The notes under the pieces are model-generated. The model was not told the DNA's origin. It did no database searches and saw only the letters and a list, made by a program, of their open reading frames with translations. Source: a virus. Taken from it: a stretch of DNA of 33,492 nt. Position numbers and translations under genes: made by a program. Below, piece after piece: positions 6,572 to 14,091 of the stretch. The DNA lies in IMG/VR virus record IMGVR_UViG_3300042988_000379, positions 1 through 33,492 of that record; one strand, written 5' to 3'. The stretch's first letter is position 1. The number at the start of each line of letters is the position of its first letter.

Positions 6572-7137
6572 ACATAGAAAAAGTTGTTGAAGAAATCATA
6601 TTATATTATGATAGAAATCGTCAGGTTGGGCACTCGTCATTACTGGTTAATGGTTTAATGTCATGGTCTAATTTTTCAGAAACAGGAGCAATTTTAGTAG
6701 TTACAAAAGAAGTACAGAAAAAGGAGTTTTCAAATGTACAATGGATGAATCCTAAAATTAAAATTTATACGTTATCACAAATCGAAAATTATGTTCTAAG
6801 AGGATCGCAATTGCCGCTTGTTATTGATAACGATCCATTATTTCTAATAATGCGCACAATGAAAAATAAATTAGATAAAAATGAACAGATAATGGATGAA
6901 TACCGAAATATGTTGTATAAAGATGAACCAAAATTTTGTAAAGACTGTAAACATCACTCAACATATACATATTATACTTTGGGGATTGGGATGGATAGGT
7001 GTTTTAGAAAAGGAATTAAAATATATAATCTTGTTTCTGGTGAAATTTCAAATCAATATTTAGATTGTGACAATGAAAGATATGGAAAAGATGATGATGT
7101 CTGTGGACCCAAAGGTAAATATTGGGAGGCAAGATGA
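6568..7137 (+). CDS. Two-part protein with C-terminal zinc-binding CGPKGKY domain
   Basis: 189 residues. The N-terminal 110 residues are an unknown alpha/beta domain (GAILVVTKEVQKKEF). The C-terminal 70 contain FCKDCKHHS, a middle Cys in MDRCFRKG, a Cys in YLDCDNERY, and end in CGPKGKYWE. The same CxxC...CGPKGKY(W/F)E arrangement recurs in the gene at 8114, so this is a transferable zinc-type module, also familiar from short phage proteins. ATGA overlaps on both sides. Confidence 0.7.
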   Translation: MNIEKVVEEIILYYDRNRQVGHSSLLVNGLMSWSNFSETGAILVVTKEVQKKEFSNVQWMNPKIKIYTLSQIENYVLRGSQLPLVIDNDPLFLIMRTMKNKLDKNEQIMDEYRNMLYKDEPKFCKDCKHHSTYTYYTLGIGMDRCFRKGIKIYNLVSGEISNQYLDCDNERYGKDDDVCGPKGKYWEAR

Positions 7138-7334
7138 TTAAATATATTTTACTATTACCTTTATTTCTATTATCATCTTGTGGTTATATTGCTACACCCA
7201 CAATGATTGAAAATGCGGAAAATCTTTGTAAAAATAATACAGGATTACAAAAAATATACCTTTATGGTTACACCACATTTAAAATTTATTGTAATAATGG
7301 TGCAATATTTTATCAAGATGTTCCAAAGGAGTAA
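7134..7334 (+). CDS. Small early lipoprotein
   Basis: 66 residues from ATG 7134, with GGAGGCAAG before it; a TTG at 7122 is in frame but unlikely. The start MIKYILLLPLFLLSSCGY is a lipoprotein signal with lipobox LSSC and acylated Cys at residue 16. The mature part has two further cysteines (NLCKNN and IYCNNG) that could form a disulfide in the periplasm. Because it lies in the early operon, it resembles phage superinfection-exclusion lipoproteins such as T5 Llp or T1 Cor in size and timing, but sequence similarity to them was not tested. Confidence 0.75.
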   Translation: MIKYILLLPLFLLSSCGYIATPTMIENAENLCKNNTGLQKIYLYGYTTFKIYCNNGAIFYQDVPKE

Positions 7335-7336
7335 AT

Positions 7337-7570
7337 ATGAATAAACAATACTTCGTAATAGCATATAAAAGTGGATATGTAATTCCGCATTATATGATTT
7401 ATTGTGATAAAGTAACCGAAACCGTTGATTCACTAGTATTAAAAATAGACGAAGACCATATTGAATTGCGAGATTATGATTATTATCATGTCTATGAATT
7501 CGAAAATGATCATGATGTGAAAATATTGGTCGATAAGATTCAGTATTTTGTTGAAAATTTGGAAAAATAA
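7337..7570 (+). CDS. Unknown small early protein
   Basis: 77 residues, begins MNKQYFVIAYKSGYVIPHYM two bases after the lipoprotein stop, with AAAGGAGTAAAT as a strong ribosome site. Tyr- and Asp-rich, beta-type first half and a helical C-terminus (ILVDKIQYFVENLEK). No motif recognised. Confidence 0.65.
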   Translation: MNKQYFVIAYKSGYVIPHYMIYCDKVTETVDSLVLKIDEDHIELRDYDYYHVYEFENDHDVKILVDKIQYFVENLEK

Positions 7571-7571
7571 C

Positions 7572-7988
7572 ATGATTACCGTAGATCATATAGGAGTTCA
7601 TGCCACACATTGTTGTCCTAATTGTGGTTGTAAATATGGCGATCCAAATTGCCCGGTACTAACAAAATTAGTTGAACCTGTTTATAAATGTGAAGAATGT
7701 GTGACAAACGTGAGGAATAAAATGACCAAATATTACTGGAATGATAAACCCCCAACCCTTAAAGAATTTACAGATCTATTTAATAAATATGTCTCAGAAA
7801 TATTAGTTCCAGGCGAATCAGAAGGATATATCCAATCCCATAAAATCATTGGTGATATATACATTGATTGTGTAAATGATAACTCAGATACAATCTATGA
7901 AATTGTTGATCTTGATATGAACCTTCTCGGTGGATGCGGTTGCCCATCAGATATCACTATTAAAATTAGGAAATGTGAAGAGGAATAA
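7572..7988 (+). CDS. Zinc-knuckle protein, probably two-domain
   Basis: 138 residues from ATG 7572; an in-frame TTG at 7548 would overlap the preceding gene. Residues 9-45 hold HATHCCPNCGCKYGDPNCPV and YKCEEC, a dense Cys set likely to bind one or two zinc ions and similar to a common short phage protein type. The remaining 85 residues (from MTKYYWNDKPPTLKEF) form a separate acidic domain ending in GGCGCPSD. The layout suggests a fusion of two small proteins. Function unknown. Confidence 0.65.
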   Translation: MITVDHIGVHATHCCPNCGCKYGDPNCPVLTKLVEPVYKCEECVTNVRNKMTKYYWNDKPPTLKEFTDLFNKYVSEILVPGESEGYIQSHKIIGDIYIDCVNDNSDTIYEIVDLDMNLLGGCGCPSDITIKIRKCEEE

Positions 7989-7989
7989 T

Positions 7990-8121
7990 ATGAGTTACAT
8001 GACCAAAGAAATATATGAACCGGGACCAGATAATGATACACGGTTCGCAACTATAGCACAAATACTTTTCGTATTAATTTACATTTTAATTATTGTTAGG
8101 ATATTTATTAATCATGTTTAA
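7990..8121 (+). CDS. Single-pass membrane miniprotein
   Basis: 43 residues from ATG 7990, with GAGGAATAAT before it. The first 18 residues are polar; residues about 19-39 (FATIAQILFVLIYILIIV) form one transmembrane helix, with a short basic or polar tail. No lipobox. Small early membrane proteins may perturb host membrane functions, but no specific role is visible. Confidence 0.6.
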   Translation: MSYMTKEIYEPGPDNDTRFATIAQILFVLIYILIIVRIFINHV

Positions 8122-8347
8122 TATATTCAAAAAATCAGAACCTAATTTTTGTGTTGATTGTATCTATAGTTCAACATTCGATAATCCGCTTCTAAAAAAT
8201 GAAAAATATTCTCTGTGTTTTCATCCAAAATTATCCATCATTTGCCCAGTAACCGGACAAAAAATAGCTCTATTGTGCTCAACTAATAGAACCAAAAGTG
8301 GCAAATGTGGACCTAAAGGAAAATATTTTGAATTGAAACAAGTGTAA
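8114..8347 (+). CDS. Small zinc-binding protein of the CGPKGKY type
   Basis: 77 residues from ATG 8114, overlapping the previous gene by eight bases. Contains FCVDC, LCFHPK, LLCSTNR and CGPKGKYFE, the same Cys order as the C-terminal domain of the gene at 6568, here standing alone. Four to six cysteines could bind zinc. It may be a paralogue made by duplication within the operon. Confidence 0.65.
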   Translation: MFNIFKKSEPNFCVDCIYSSTFDNPLLKNEKYSLCFHPKLSIICPVTGQKIALLCSTNRTKSGKCGPKGKYFELKQV

Positions 8348-8350
8348 AAT

Positions 8351-9892
8351 ATGAATATAATGGATCTAAAAGACTTTTGTAATACTGTTTCAACATCTAA
8401 ACTGGCAGTAACTAAAACTCTATCCGAATTGGAAATGAAAAGTATCATTTTCCAAGTTACCGATTTCCTTGATGTCTATGGAACTGTTCCAATCGCACTC
8501 AGATATTATTGTATTTTAAATGATGTAACAGAAATACCAAAATGTGTTTGCGGTAATATCACCAGATTCAATAAGAATCACCCAAAACTAGGGTTCGCCA
8601 AATTTTGCTCAGAACCTTGCTCACAAAAATATAAACATAAGGATAAACTCCACAACACAAAATTACCAGACCGTGACTGGCTTTATCACCAGAGAATTAC
8701 TCTGCAAAAATCTAAAGAACAAATTGCTAAAGAATTGGGCTGTTCCACAATACCAGTAACCAAATGGTTAGAAAAACATAATATCGAACAACGACAAACT
8801 GGTATCAAAAATACTAAAATTGATATGCCTCCAAAAGAAGAATTGGAATATTATCACTATACAAAGCAAATGAATATACTTGAAATTTCTGAACTTTATG
8901 ATGCTTCTAACGTAACAGTTAAAAAGTGGTTTGTTAAATATGGTATAGAAATTGTACCACATTATGTAAAATGGATCGAAGATAATTTCAAAAAATATAA
9001 TCTTGATTTGGAAAAACTATCAGATTTTGATTATTTGGAAACAATATGTCAAAATAGTACATACTATAAATTATCGGAAAATTATTTTAATAAAATGCCA
9101 ACAATGTCTATTTTTAGACACCTAAAAAGAATAGGCTTTGATCCTGGGTTTAAAAATAATAATTCTTCCATAGGAGAATTGGAAATTGGTGATTATGTTA
9201 GTTTTCTCGGATTTGATATTATTAGATGTGATAGAAATTGTCTTCAAGGTTTTGAATTGGATATCTATATTCCAAACCAAAATTTAGCAATCGAATTTAA
9301 TGGGTTATATTACCATCATTCAGATGAAAATAAACATTCTGATAAAATGTTAGCTGCACAAAATAAAAATATATTGTTACTTAATTTCTATGAAGATGAA
9401 TGGTATAATTCCCAGGATAAAGTTAAATCAATCATAAATTACCACCTAAAAATTTCTAACAACCTTAAAATAGAACATATCACAACAATAGATGAAAATA
9501 CTGCTAAATCGTTCTATGAAGAAAATTATATTAAATCGTATTTTCCAAGTGTCCATTATGCTGCATTCAGTAATAACAAAATTATAGCACTCTTATCCGT
9601 TACCGAAAATGGTGTTGTTAATTATGTTACTAAATTAAATTGTAACCCAATCGATGGATTACAAATAATGATTAATCATATTAAACAACATTATTCGAAA
9701 TTATATGCTATATTAGACTTAAGATTTAATAATGTAGATTATCAATCATGTGGAAAATTTATTTCGTACATAAAGTCAAAGTTTGAATGGACTAATCCAT
9801 CTAAATTAATAAGATTACCACAATCTTCCCAAGTAGATGAGACTTATTTAAAAATTTGGAATTGCGGTTATAATTTGTATGAAATCCAGTAA
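8351..9892 (+). CDS. EDxHD (Vsr-like) homing endonuclease
   Basis: 513 residues, the last gene of the early operon, three bases after its neighbour. Residues 55-95 form a treble-clef-like zinc finger (CVCGN...FCSEPCSQ). Two helix-turn-helix-like segments follow (KEQIAKELGCSTIPVTKWL and ILEISELYDASNVTVKKWF). The nuclease core near residue 295 reads FELDIYIPNQNLAIEFNGLY, then HSDKM and LLNFYEDEW, the pattern of Vsr-like EDxHD homing enzymes such as I-Bth0305I. The C-terminus resembles the GNAT-like domain often attached to them. It ends next to convergent gene 23, a plausible homing target. Confidence 0.8.
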   Translation: MNIMDLKDFCNTVSTSKLAVTKTLSELEMKSIIFQVTDFLDVYGTVPIALRYYCILNDVTEIPKCVCGNITRFNKNHPKLGFAKFCSEPCSQKYKHKDKLHNTKLPDRDWLYHQRITLQKSKEQIAKELGCSTIPVTKWLEKHNIEQRQTGIKNTKIDMPPKEELEYYHYTKQMNILEISELYDASNVTVKKWFVKYGIEIVPHYVKWIEDNFKKYNLDLEKLSDFDYLETICQNSTYYKLSENYFNKMPTMSIFRHLKRIGFDPGFKNNNSSIGELEIGDYVSFLGFDIIRCDRNCLQGFELDIYIPNQNLAIEFNGLYYHHSDENKHSDKMLAAQNKNILLLNFYEDEWYNSQDKVKSIINYHLKISNNLKIEHITTIDENTAKSFYEENYIKSYFPSVHYAAFSNNKIIALLSVTENGVVNYVTKLNCNPIDGLQIMINHIKQHYSKLYAILDLRFNNVDYQSCGKFISYIKSKFEWTNPSKLIRLPQSSQVDETYLKIWNCGYNLYEIQ

Positions 9893-9903
9893 ACATAAAA
9901 AAT

Positions 9904-9923
9904 GGGGGCCAATTCTGACCCCC
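9904..9923 (-). terminator. Rho-independent terminator after the capsid gene
   Basis: GGGGG and CCCCC arms with a short loop lie between convergent genes. On the minus strand the hairpin is followed by ATTTTTTATG, so it terminates gene 23; on the plus strand the downstream T-run is weak. Nearly the same hairpin follows gene 19. Confidence 0.75.
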
Positions 9924-9952
9924 GTAAGTTATTGTTTTTATTGAAGTTTTTG

Positions 9953-11242
9953 TTATGCGAGATTGCGAATGGTAAATATGCGATAATACACGTTCTTACG
10001 TGCTACAATCGCACCACCACCCTGTTCCAGACCATGAGCAAATGGGTTCGCCACGAGCCCGTATCTCGTTTTAAAACCTATCTTCGGCGCAAAAGTTCCT
10101 GGGTCTACAGCGCGTACCAATTGTAGTGGAATATAAGGACAATAGAACAAGCCGCAGTCATAAGGGGATGAGCCTTTATATCCAACGGTACAGAGTTCGG
10201 TTCCACTTGACATTCCGCCGAAGTATGGGTCGATATAGACTTTAATACGACCATGGAGCATACCAGCATAGGTATTACCGGTATCATCTACTTGCAGATC
10301 GGCAGAGAGTGCTGGAGTATATTGTAATACACCTGCCATTGCTAGAGCGGAAGCCACATCTGAAGAGACGATAAGGATATTGCCTTTCCCTCTACGGGTT
10401 TCTTTTGCAATCGCGTTTGCTTCTCTTTCGATTTGGTAGATAAGACCTTTGAATCTTTCAACCTGCCAGCGACCGTTTGAGTCGGTATCTAGATCGAAAA
10501 CGCCGGAAGTAACGGTACCCCATTGTGCGCCGGGTTTAGCGACGGTATAAATGGTTCGAACTACTTCACGGTTAATTTCCGCGAGGATTTCGGTTGAAAG
10601 GATATTGCTCAGTTCAGTTTCCGCATCCAGGCCATGGATCGCTTTTAAGTCTTGAGCGAGTTCCAGTGAATATTCGGCTTTTAGGGCACGAGTATTAGCT
10701 GTTACTGAGACTTTATCGATTGTGAGGGCCATTTCTGGGAAGGTAATGGTTTGGCCGAGAGTTTCTGCAGCGGCTGTTGAAAAACCTTTACCGGTACCAA
10801 AAAGAGAAGTATCTGCGACATTTGCTACTGGATTAGTAGAAGTATCGGCAGAGACGGAAGTGCCAACGATACCAGAGAAAATGGTATTAGCTTCATTATA
10901 GAATGCTTCATTACCAGATTGGTTGGTATAACGTGAGCGCATGGCGAAGATTAGGCCGGTTGGACCAGTCATTGGTTGAACACCAGCAACGTCATAAGCC
11001 ATTAAGTTAGGCATTGCGCGTCGAACCAGAGAGATTAGGACTGGATCAAAATTTGAGATACCGCCAGCAACGTTTGTTGGCAGACCTTCATTAAGAGCCA
11101 TTCTTTCTGAGTTCATTGCATTTTGTTGATTTTCCAGAATAAGTGCAGTTACTGCTTTCTTATATGGGTCTTTAATTGGTTCAAGTTCAGGATGATCTAG
11201 AACTGGACTCCATTTTTCTACGATTTGTTCATCTAGGTACAT
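9953..11242 (-). CDS. 23: Major capsid protein (gp23-like)
   Basis: 429 residues, shorter than T4 gp23 (521). Diagnostic segments are VTALILENQQNAMN near residue 30, GPTGLIFAMRSRY near 92, and the C-terminal RAVDPGTFAPKIGFKTRYG. It forms the hexameric lattice of the head on the gp22 scaffold and is normally trimmed by gp21. TAGGAGAT precedes the ATG. It lies 15 bases after the scaffold gene and is read with it; no TATAAATA is seen directly in front, only a weak ACTAAACAA at 11270-11278. A terminator follows. The codon use looks more GC-rich than the surrounding accessory genes, as usual for a highly expressed gene. Confidence 0.95.
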   Translation of the reverse strand: MYLDEQIVEKWSPVLDHPELEPIKDPYKKAVTALILENQQNAMNSERMALNEGLPTNVAGGISNFDPVLISLVRRAMPNLMAYDVAGVQPMTGPTGLIFAMRSRYTNQSGNEAFYNEANTIFSGIVGTSVSADTSTNPVANVADTSLFGTGKGFSTAAAETLGQTITFPEMALTIDKVSVTANTRALKAEYSLELAQDLKAIHGLDAETELSNILSTEILAEINREVVRTIYTVAKPGAQWGTVTSGVFDLDTDSNGRWQVERFKGLIYQIEREANAIAKETRRGKGNILIVSSDVASALAMAGVLQYTPALSADLQVDDTGNTYAGMLHGRIKVYIDPYFGGMSSGTELCTVGYKGSSPYDCGLFYCPYIPLQLVRAVDPGTFAPKIGFKTRYGLVANPFAHGLEQGGGAIVARKNVYYRIFTIRNLA

Positions 11243-11257
11243 TTGAGTTATCTCCTA

Positions 11258-12751
11258 TTAGAATTTTGTTTGTTTAGTGATAAGTGAGGCATATTTTTCG
11301 ATAACCGAATCAACAACTTTTGTTGACACTTCTTCATCCAATTCTACTGGGTCATTCAGAGAATCGGTTGGTGGGGTTTTAATCAGAGATGGGAAGTAAT
11401 TTTCACGGATAGTGATTAATTTACTTTCGTAGTCATCTTCTGAGATATATTCCACACCATTAGCTAAAGCTTTAATTTTCTCGCTTTGAGAAAGTGTTAA
11501 ACCTTCAGTTACAGAATGAATGATTTCTGACTGTTTATGTTCAGAAATTTTCTTCTTTAGTTCCACGTTCCTTGACATTTCAGAGTTTAAAGATTCTTCT
11601 AGTTCTTCAACCTTTTCAACTAATCCATCAACTAGATCAGCTTTATCTTCTGGAATATCGATATAATGTTCAACGAATACATTTCGAAGTGCTTCCATGA
11701 AATCTTCTGCAATTTCAGTTCGAAGACCTTTTTCAATCGCTAATTTGTTTTCTTCCATCCAATTTTCTACAACATAATCTAAATATGAATCTAATTTGTC
11801 TGCAAAATCTTCCTTAACAGATTCTAATGCAACTTCAAATTCTTCTACATATTGCTTCTCAATTTCTTCTTGAATGGCTTCAACACGAGCATTTACTGCT
11901 GCTTCGAAAATAACAGTTGCTTTTTCTTTGAACTCTTCTGACAGATCTTCACCTGCCAAAATTGCATCAATATCTTCCTTGCAACATGCCTTGTCAGTAG
12001 CAGGAACTTTCTTTTTCATATTAGAATCAATATTCTTTACTTGATCCTTAATTGGCTTCTGTTTGTAATTGTTAAATTTAACAGGAACTTTAAGATCATC
12101 ATGCTCTTTTTCAACTAATTCATCTTCTTCAATTTCGTCAGATTCATTACGTTGTGTTTGTTGTTGTGCTTGTAATTCCTTAATCTTCGCAATTACTTGC
12201 TTCTTAGATGCCCCATACTTCTTTTGAAATTCTTCATCAGATAACTCTTGGAGATCTTTCTGAACTTCTTCCATTGTGGCTTCTTCTAATTCATCTTCAT
12301 AATCGTCTTCTGGCTCAGATTCTGGTTCCCAATCTTCATCATCTTCTTCTGATTCTGGAACAACTGGATCTTTTGCACCTTTATTAGCCTGAAAAGTCTT
12401 TTTCGGTAATGGTCCTTTCTTACGATTAACCTTGTCTTGCTCTGGTGTTTCCCCGCCTTCTGGTGAACCTGCCAAATCTTTGCGTCCAGCAGTTTGTTGT
12501 GGCTCGCCAGATAATTTCTTCATCGGTTCAGAACCAACGGGAGGCGATTGACCGGGTGGAACGGCGCGTGGCGCATCTTTTGCTGCGTCATAATTTGAGT
12601 CTGTTGCTTTGTGTCCAGCAGTTCCAAGATCCGAAATCTTTTGACCTGGGGTTGTGCCTAATTTTTTGCCTGCGCCGAAATTCTCATGTCCAGCATTTGC
12701 AATGCTTTTTTGAAGAACTTCTGAGGCAGCTTCGCTTATGCTCTTAGCCAT
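11258..12751 (-). CDS. 22: Prohead core scaffold protein (gp22-like) with long N-terminal extension
   Basis: 497 residues against 269 in T4. Residues about 258-497 are the gp22 core: KEDIDAILAGEDLSEEFKEK, long coiled coils with many Glu, and SVTEGLTLSQSEKIKALA near the end. Residues 1-257 are extra: a Gly/Pro/Lys-rich disordered stretch, an acidic tract at about 133-158 (SEEDDEDWEPESEPEDD), and a helical patch DEEFQKKYGASKKQVIAKIK. gp22 is the main internal scaffold, degraded by gp21 at (L/I)xE sites during maturation. Its late promoter lies 38 bases upstream and TAGGAG precedes the ATG. Confidence 0.9.
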   Translation of the reverse strand: MAKSISEAASEVLQKSIANAGHENFGAGKKLGTTPGQKISDLGTAGHKATDSNYDAAKDAPRAVPPGQSPPVGSEPMKKLSGEPQQTAGRKDLAGSPEGGETPEQDKVNRKKGPLPKKTFQANKGAKDPVVPESEEDDEDWEPESEPEDDYEDELEEATMEEVQKDLQELSDEEFQKKYGASKKQVIAKIKELQAQQQTQRNESDEIEEDELVEKEHDDLKVPVKFNNYKQKPIKDQVKNIDSNMKKKVPATDKACCKEDIDAILAGEDLSEEFKEKATVIFEAAVNARVEAIQEEIEKQYVEEFEVALESVKEDFADKLDSYLDYVVENWMEENKLAIEKGLRTEIAEDFMEALRNVFVEHYIDIPEDKADLVDGLVEKVEELEESLNSEMSRNVELKKKISEHKQSEIIHSVTEGLTLSQSEKIKALANGVEYISEDDYESKLITIRENYFPSLIKTPPTDSLNDPVELDEEVSTKVVDSVIEKYASLITKQTKF

Positions 12752-12953
12752 TTTTGTTTACTCCTAAGTGTGATAGTGTACATATAACTATTTATAATTT
12801 CTCGAATTTTCACATTATTAATTGTCTAGCACACTTTGGCTTTGACATCAAGTACAACGGATATGTGGATATTAAACATATTCCCATAAATATCCTTTGA
12901 ATTCTCTTTTATTTATTATGGATTTTGCTATTGCTGTTCTACAAAATCCATTT
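12752..12953. other. Structured intergenic gap between gene 22 and the upstream endonuclease gene
   Basis: About 200 bases with no convincing ORF. It holds the gene 22 late promoter at 12789-12796, an inverted repeat GGATATT/AATATCC (12867-12873 and 12889-12895), and a perfect 10-bp inverted repeat ATGGATTTTG/CAAAATCCAT (12918-12927 and 12942-12951) three bases after the endonuclease stop. The hairpins lack a clear T-run on the minus strand, so terminator function is uncertain. Confidence 0.55.
12789..12796 (-). promoter_or_regulatory. Late promoter (TATAAATA) for genes 22 and 23
   Basis: The minus strand reads TATAAATA 38 bases before the gp22 ATG. No other full late element is seen between here and gene 23, so both genes probably depend on it. 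Confidence 0.8.
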
Positions 12954-13835
12954 CTATTGTCCAATAATATTTATATCATCATAGTTGCCATTAAAAATAT
13001 CTATTGTAAAAATTTCTGTGTTTCCAGATTTTAAAACAGATTCCCCCTTATATCTATATTCACCAAATTGATTCAGCAGTTTTTGTTCAAAATTATATGC
13101 ATGTTCACCCAAATCAAATTTAATATTGAATATTTCTTCCAATAAATTATATTCATTTCCAAATCTATATTTTATAGTATTGTTTGTAATACCTCCTTTA
13201 TATAAATTATGGCCAACTATTTTAACATAGTAATATATTGCTGGTTTGCCTTTATTAAACCCATATTTTGCACAATATGGACACCCTGATCCTCGTAGTA
13301 CATGGCTTGGTGATGTGCTCCACACATTTCCACAAACCAAACATTCATGATTAGCATTTGCTTTTGTTGTTATCAATTCATAACATATTATATTTCTATT
13401 ATTCTCTTCTAAATGTTTATTATATTTTTCTAGTGTCCATATAGCACATTTTGGACAACCACAACCATTGATAATATCACTTGGTTTTGGATTCCATTCA
13501 CCACCAGCACCATGATTACATACTAAACATTCGTGCTTAGTTTTAACGTTAACACTATAAAAATCATAACATATTATATTTCTATTATTCTCTTCTAAAT
13601 GTTTATTATAAGATTCTGGTGTCCAAAATTTATATCCAGAACATAATGGACAACTTTTCCTTCCAGTATCAATGGAATTTGGATATGCCTCAAAATAATG
13701 ATCATGTTCTTCACAATAAAATGTTGCCAAAGATCTATAATCATTAAAAGATACGCAATAGTATTTTATACCTCTATTTTTTAATTTTTTATTAAAAGAA
13801 TCTAAATTATGTGCAACACGTCCACCAGTTTTCAT
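12954..13835 (-). CDS. GIY-YIG homing endonuclease with three zinc modules
   Basis: 293 residues. Three modules of about 60 residues each carry two Cys pairs or near-pairs (Cys41..Cys62/65; Cys103/106..Cys127/130; Cys165/168..Cys185/188), each preceded by a helix such as YNKHLEENNRNIICY. After the linker CAKYGFNKGKPAI a GIY-YIG-like domain runs from about 197 to 278: YYYVKI, YKGGITNNTIKYRF, and a catalytic-type Glu in YNFEQKLLNQF. The same architecture and linker occur in the gene at 21592. The start ATG follows directly on the preceding TAA. The zinc modules are presumably the DNA-recognition part. Free-standing homing endonuclease is the best reading. Confidence 0.75.
   Translation of the reverse strand: MKTGGRVAHNLDSFNKKLKNRGIKYYCVSFNDYRSLATFYCEEHDHYFEAYPNSIDTGRKSCPLCSGYKFWTPESYNKHLEENNRNIICYDFYSVNVKTKHECLVCNHGAGGEWNPKPSDIINGCGCPKCAIWTLEKYNKHLEENNRNIICYELITTKANANHECLVCGNVWSTSPSHVLRGSGCPYCAKYGFNKGKPAIYYYVKIVGHNLYKGGITNNTIKYRFGNEYNLLEEIFNIKFDLGEHAYNFEQKLLNQFGEYRYKGESVLKSGNTEIFTIDIFNGNYDDINIIGQ
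13378..13610. repeat. 47-bp perfect direct repeat inside the endonuclease gene
   Basis: Bases 13378-13424 and 13564-13610 are identical, 186 bp apart. They encode the helix shared by zinc modules 2 and 3 (YNKHLEENNRNIICY). Perfect DNA identity with diverged flanks suggests recent duplication or gene conversion of one module. Confidence 0.85.
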
Positions 13836-14081
13836 TTATGCCGCCAATTTCCTTACCCAAACAATACACATCTTGATTAAAAATTCTACTACTGTTCCTG
13901 ACGCAGTATGAACCACTTCATGAACTATTTTTGCCACTTCCCCATACTTGACCTCATTGGGAAGGATTTTGTCCTCATAATAAATTACGGCATTTTTAAT
14001 TTTATCTAAATCTCTTGGGTCGATATCTACTAGTAATTTTGCTACTAATTTGATTGCATTATTAAGAATTGTTGTAAACAT
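13836..14081 (-). CDS. Unknown 81-residue late protein
   Basis: Begins MFTTILNNAIKLVAKLLVDI and ends VEFLIKMCIVWVRKLAA, with amphipathic or hydrophobic ends and a charged middle (YYEDKILPNEVKYGEVAKIV). ATAGGAGTTC precedes the ATG. It lies between two endonuclease genes in the 21-22 interval, so it is probably a small phage head gene rather than part of an endonuclease. In T4 the small core proteins gp67 and gp68 lie next to gene 21, but I see no sequence match. A membrane-associated protein is also possible. Confidence 0.6.
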   Translation of the reverse strand: MFTTILNNAIKLVAKLLVDIDPRDLDKIKNAVIYYEDKILPNEVKYGEVAKIVHEVVHTASGTVVEFLIKMCIVWVRKLAA

Positions 14082-14091
14082 TTTTGAACTC

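Noticed and set aside
7245-7610. 121-codon minus-strand ORF in the early operon
   Set aside because: Runs across two well-supported plus-strand genes and has no promoter or ribosome site.
9902-10126. Plus-strand ORF of 74 codons across the terminator
   Set aside because: It begins in the terminator hairpin and lies antisense to the conserved gene 23 C-terminus.
10105-10287. Minus-strand 60-codon ORF inside gene 23
   Set aside because: Shadow frame of the capsid gene with no ribosome site or protein-like composition.
12445-12747. 100-codon plus-strand ORF opposite gene 22
   Set aside because: Antisense to the scaffold gene; low-complexity product rich in Leu, Arg and Gln.
12843-12870. TTGACA on the plus strand in the gap before gene 22
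   Set aside because: No matching -10 at proper spacing and no plus-strand gene downstream.
13378-13610. CRISPR-like repeat pair
   Set aside because: Only two copies, within a coding frame and explained by duplicated zinc modules; no array is present in the window.
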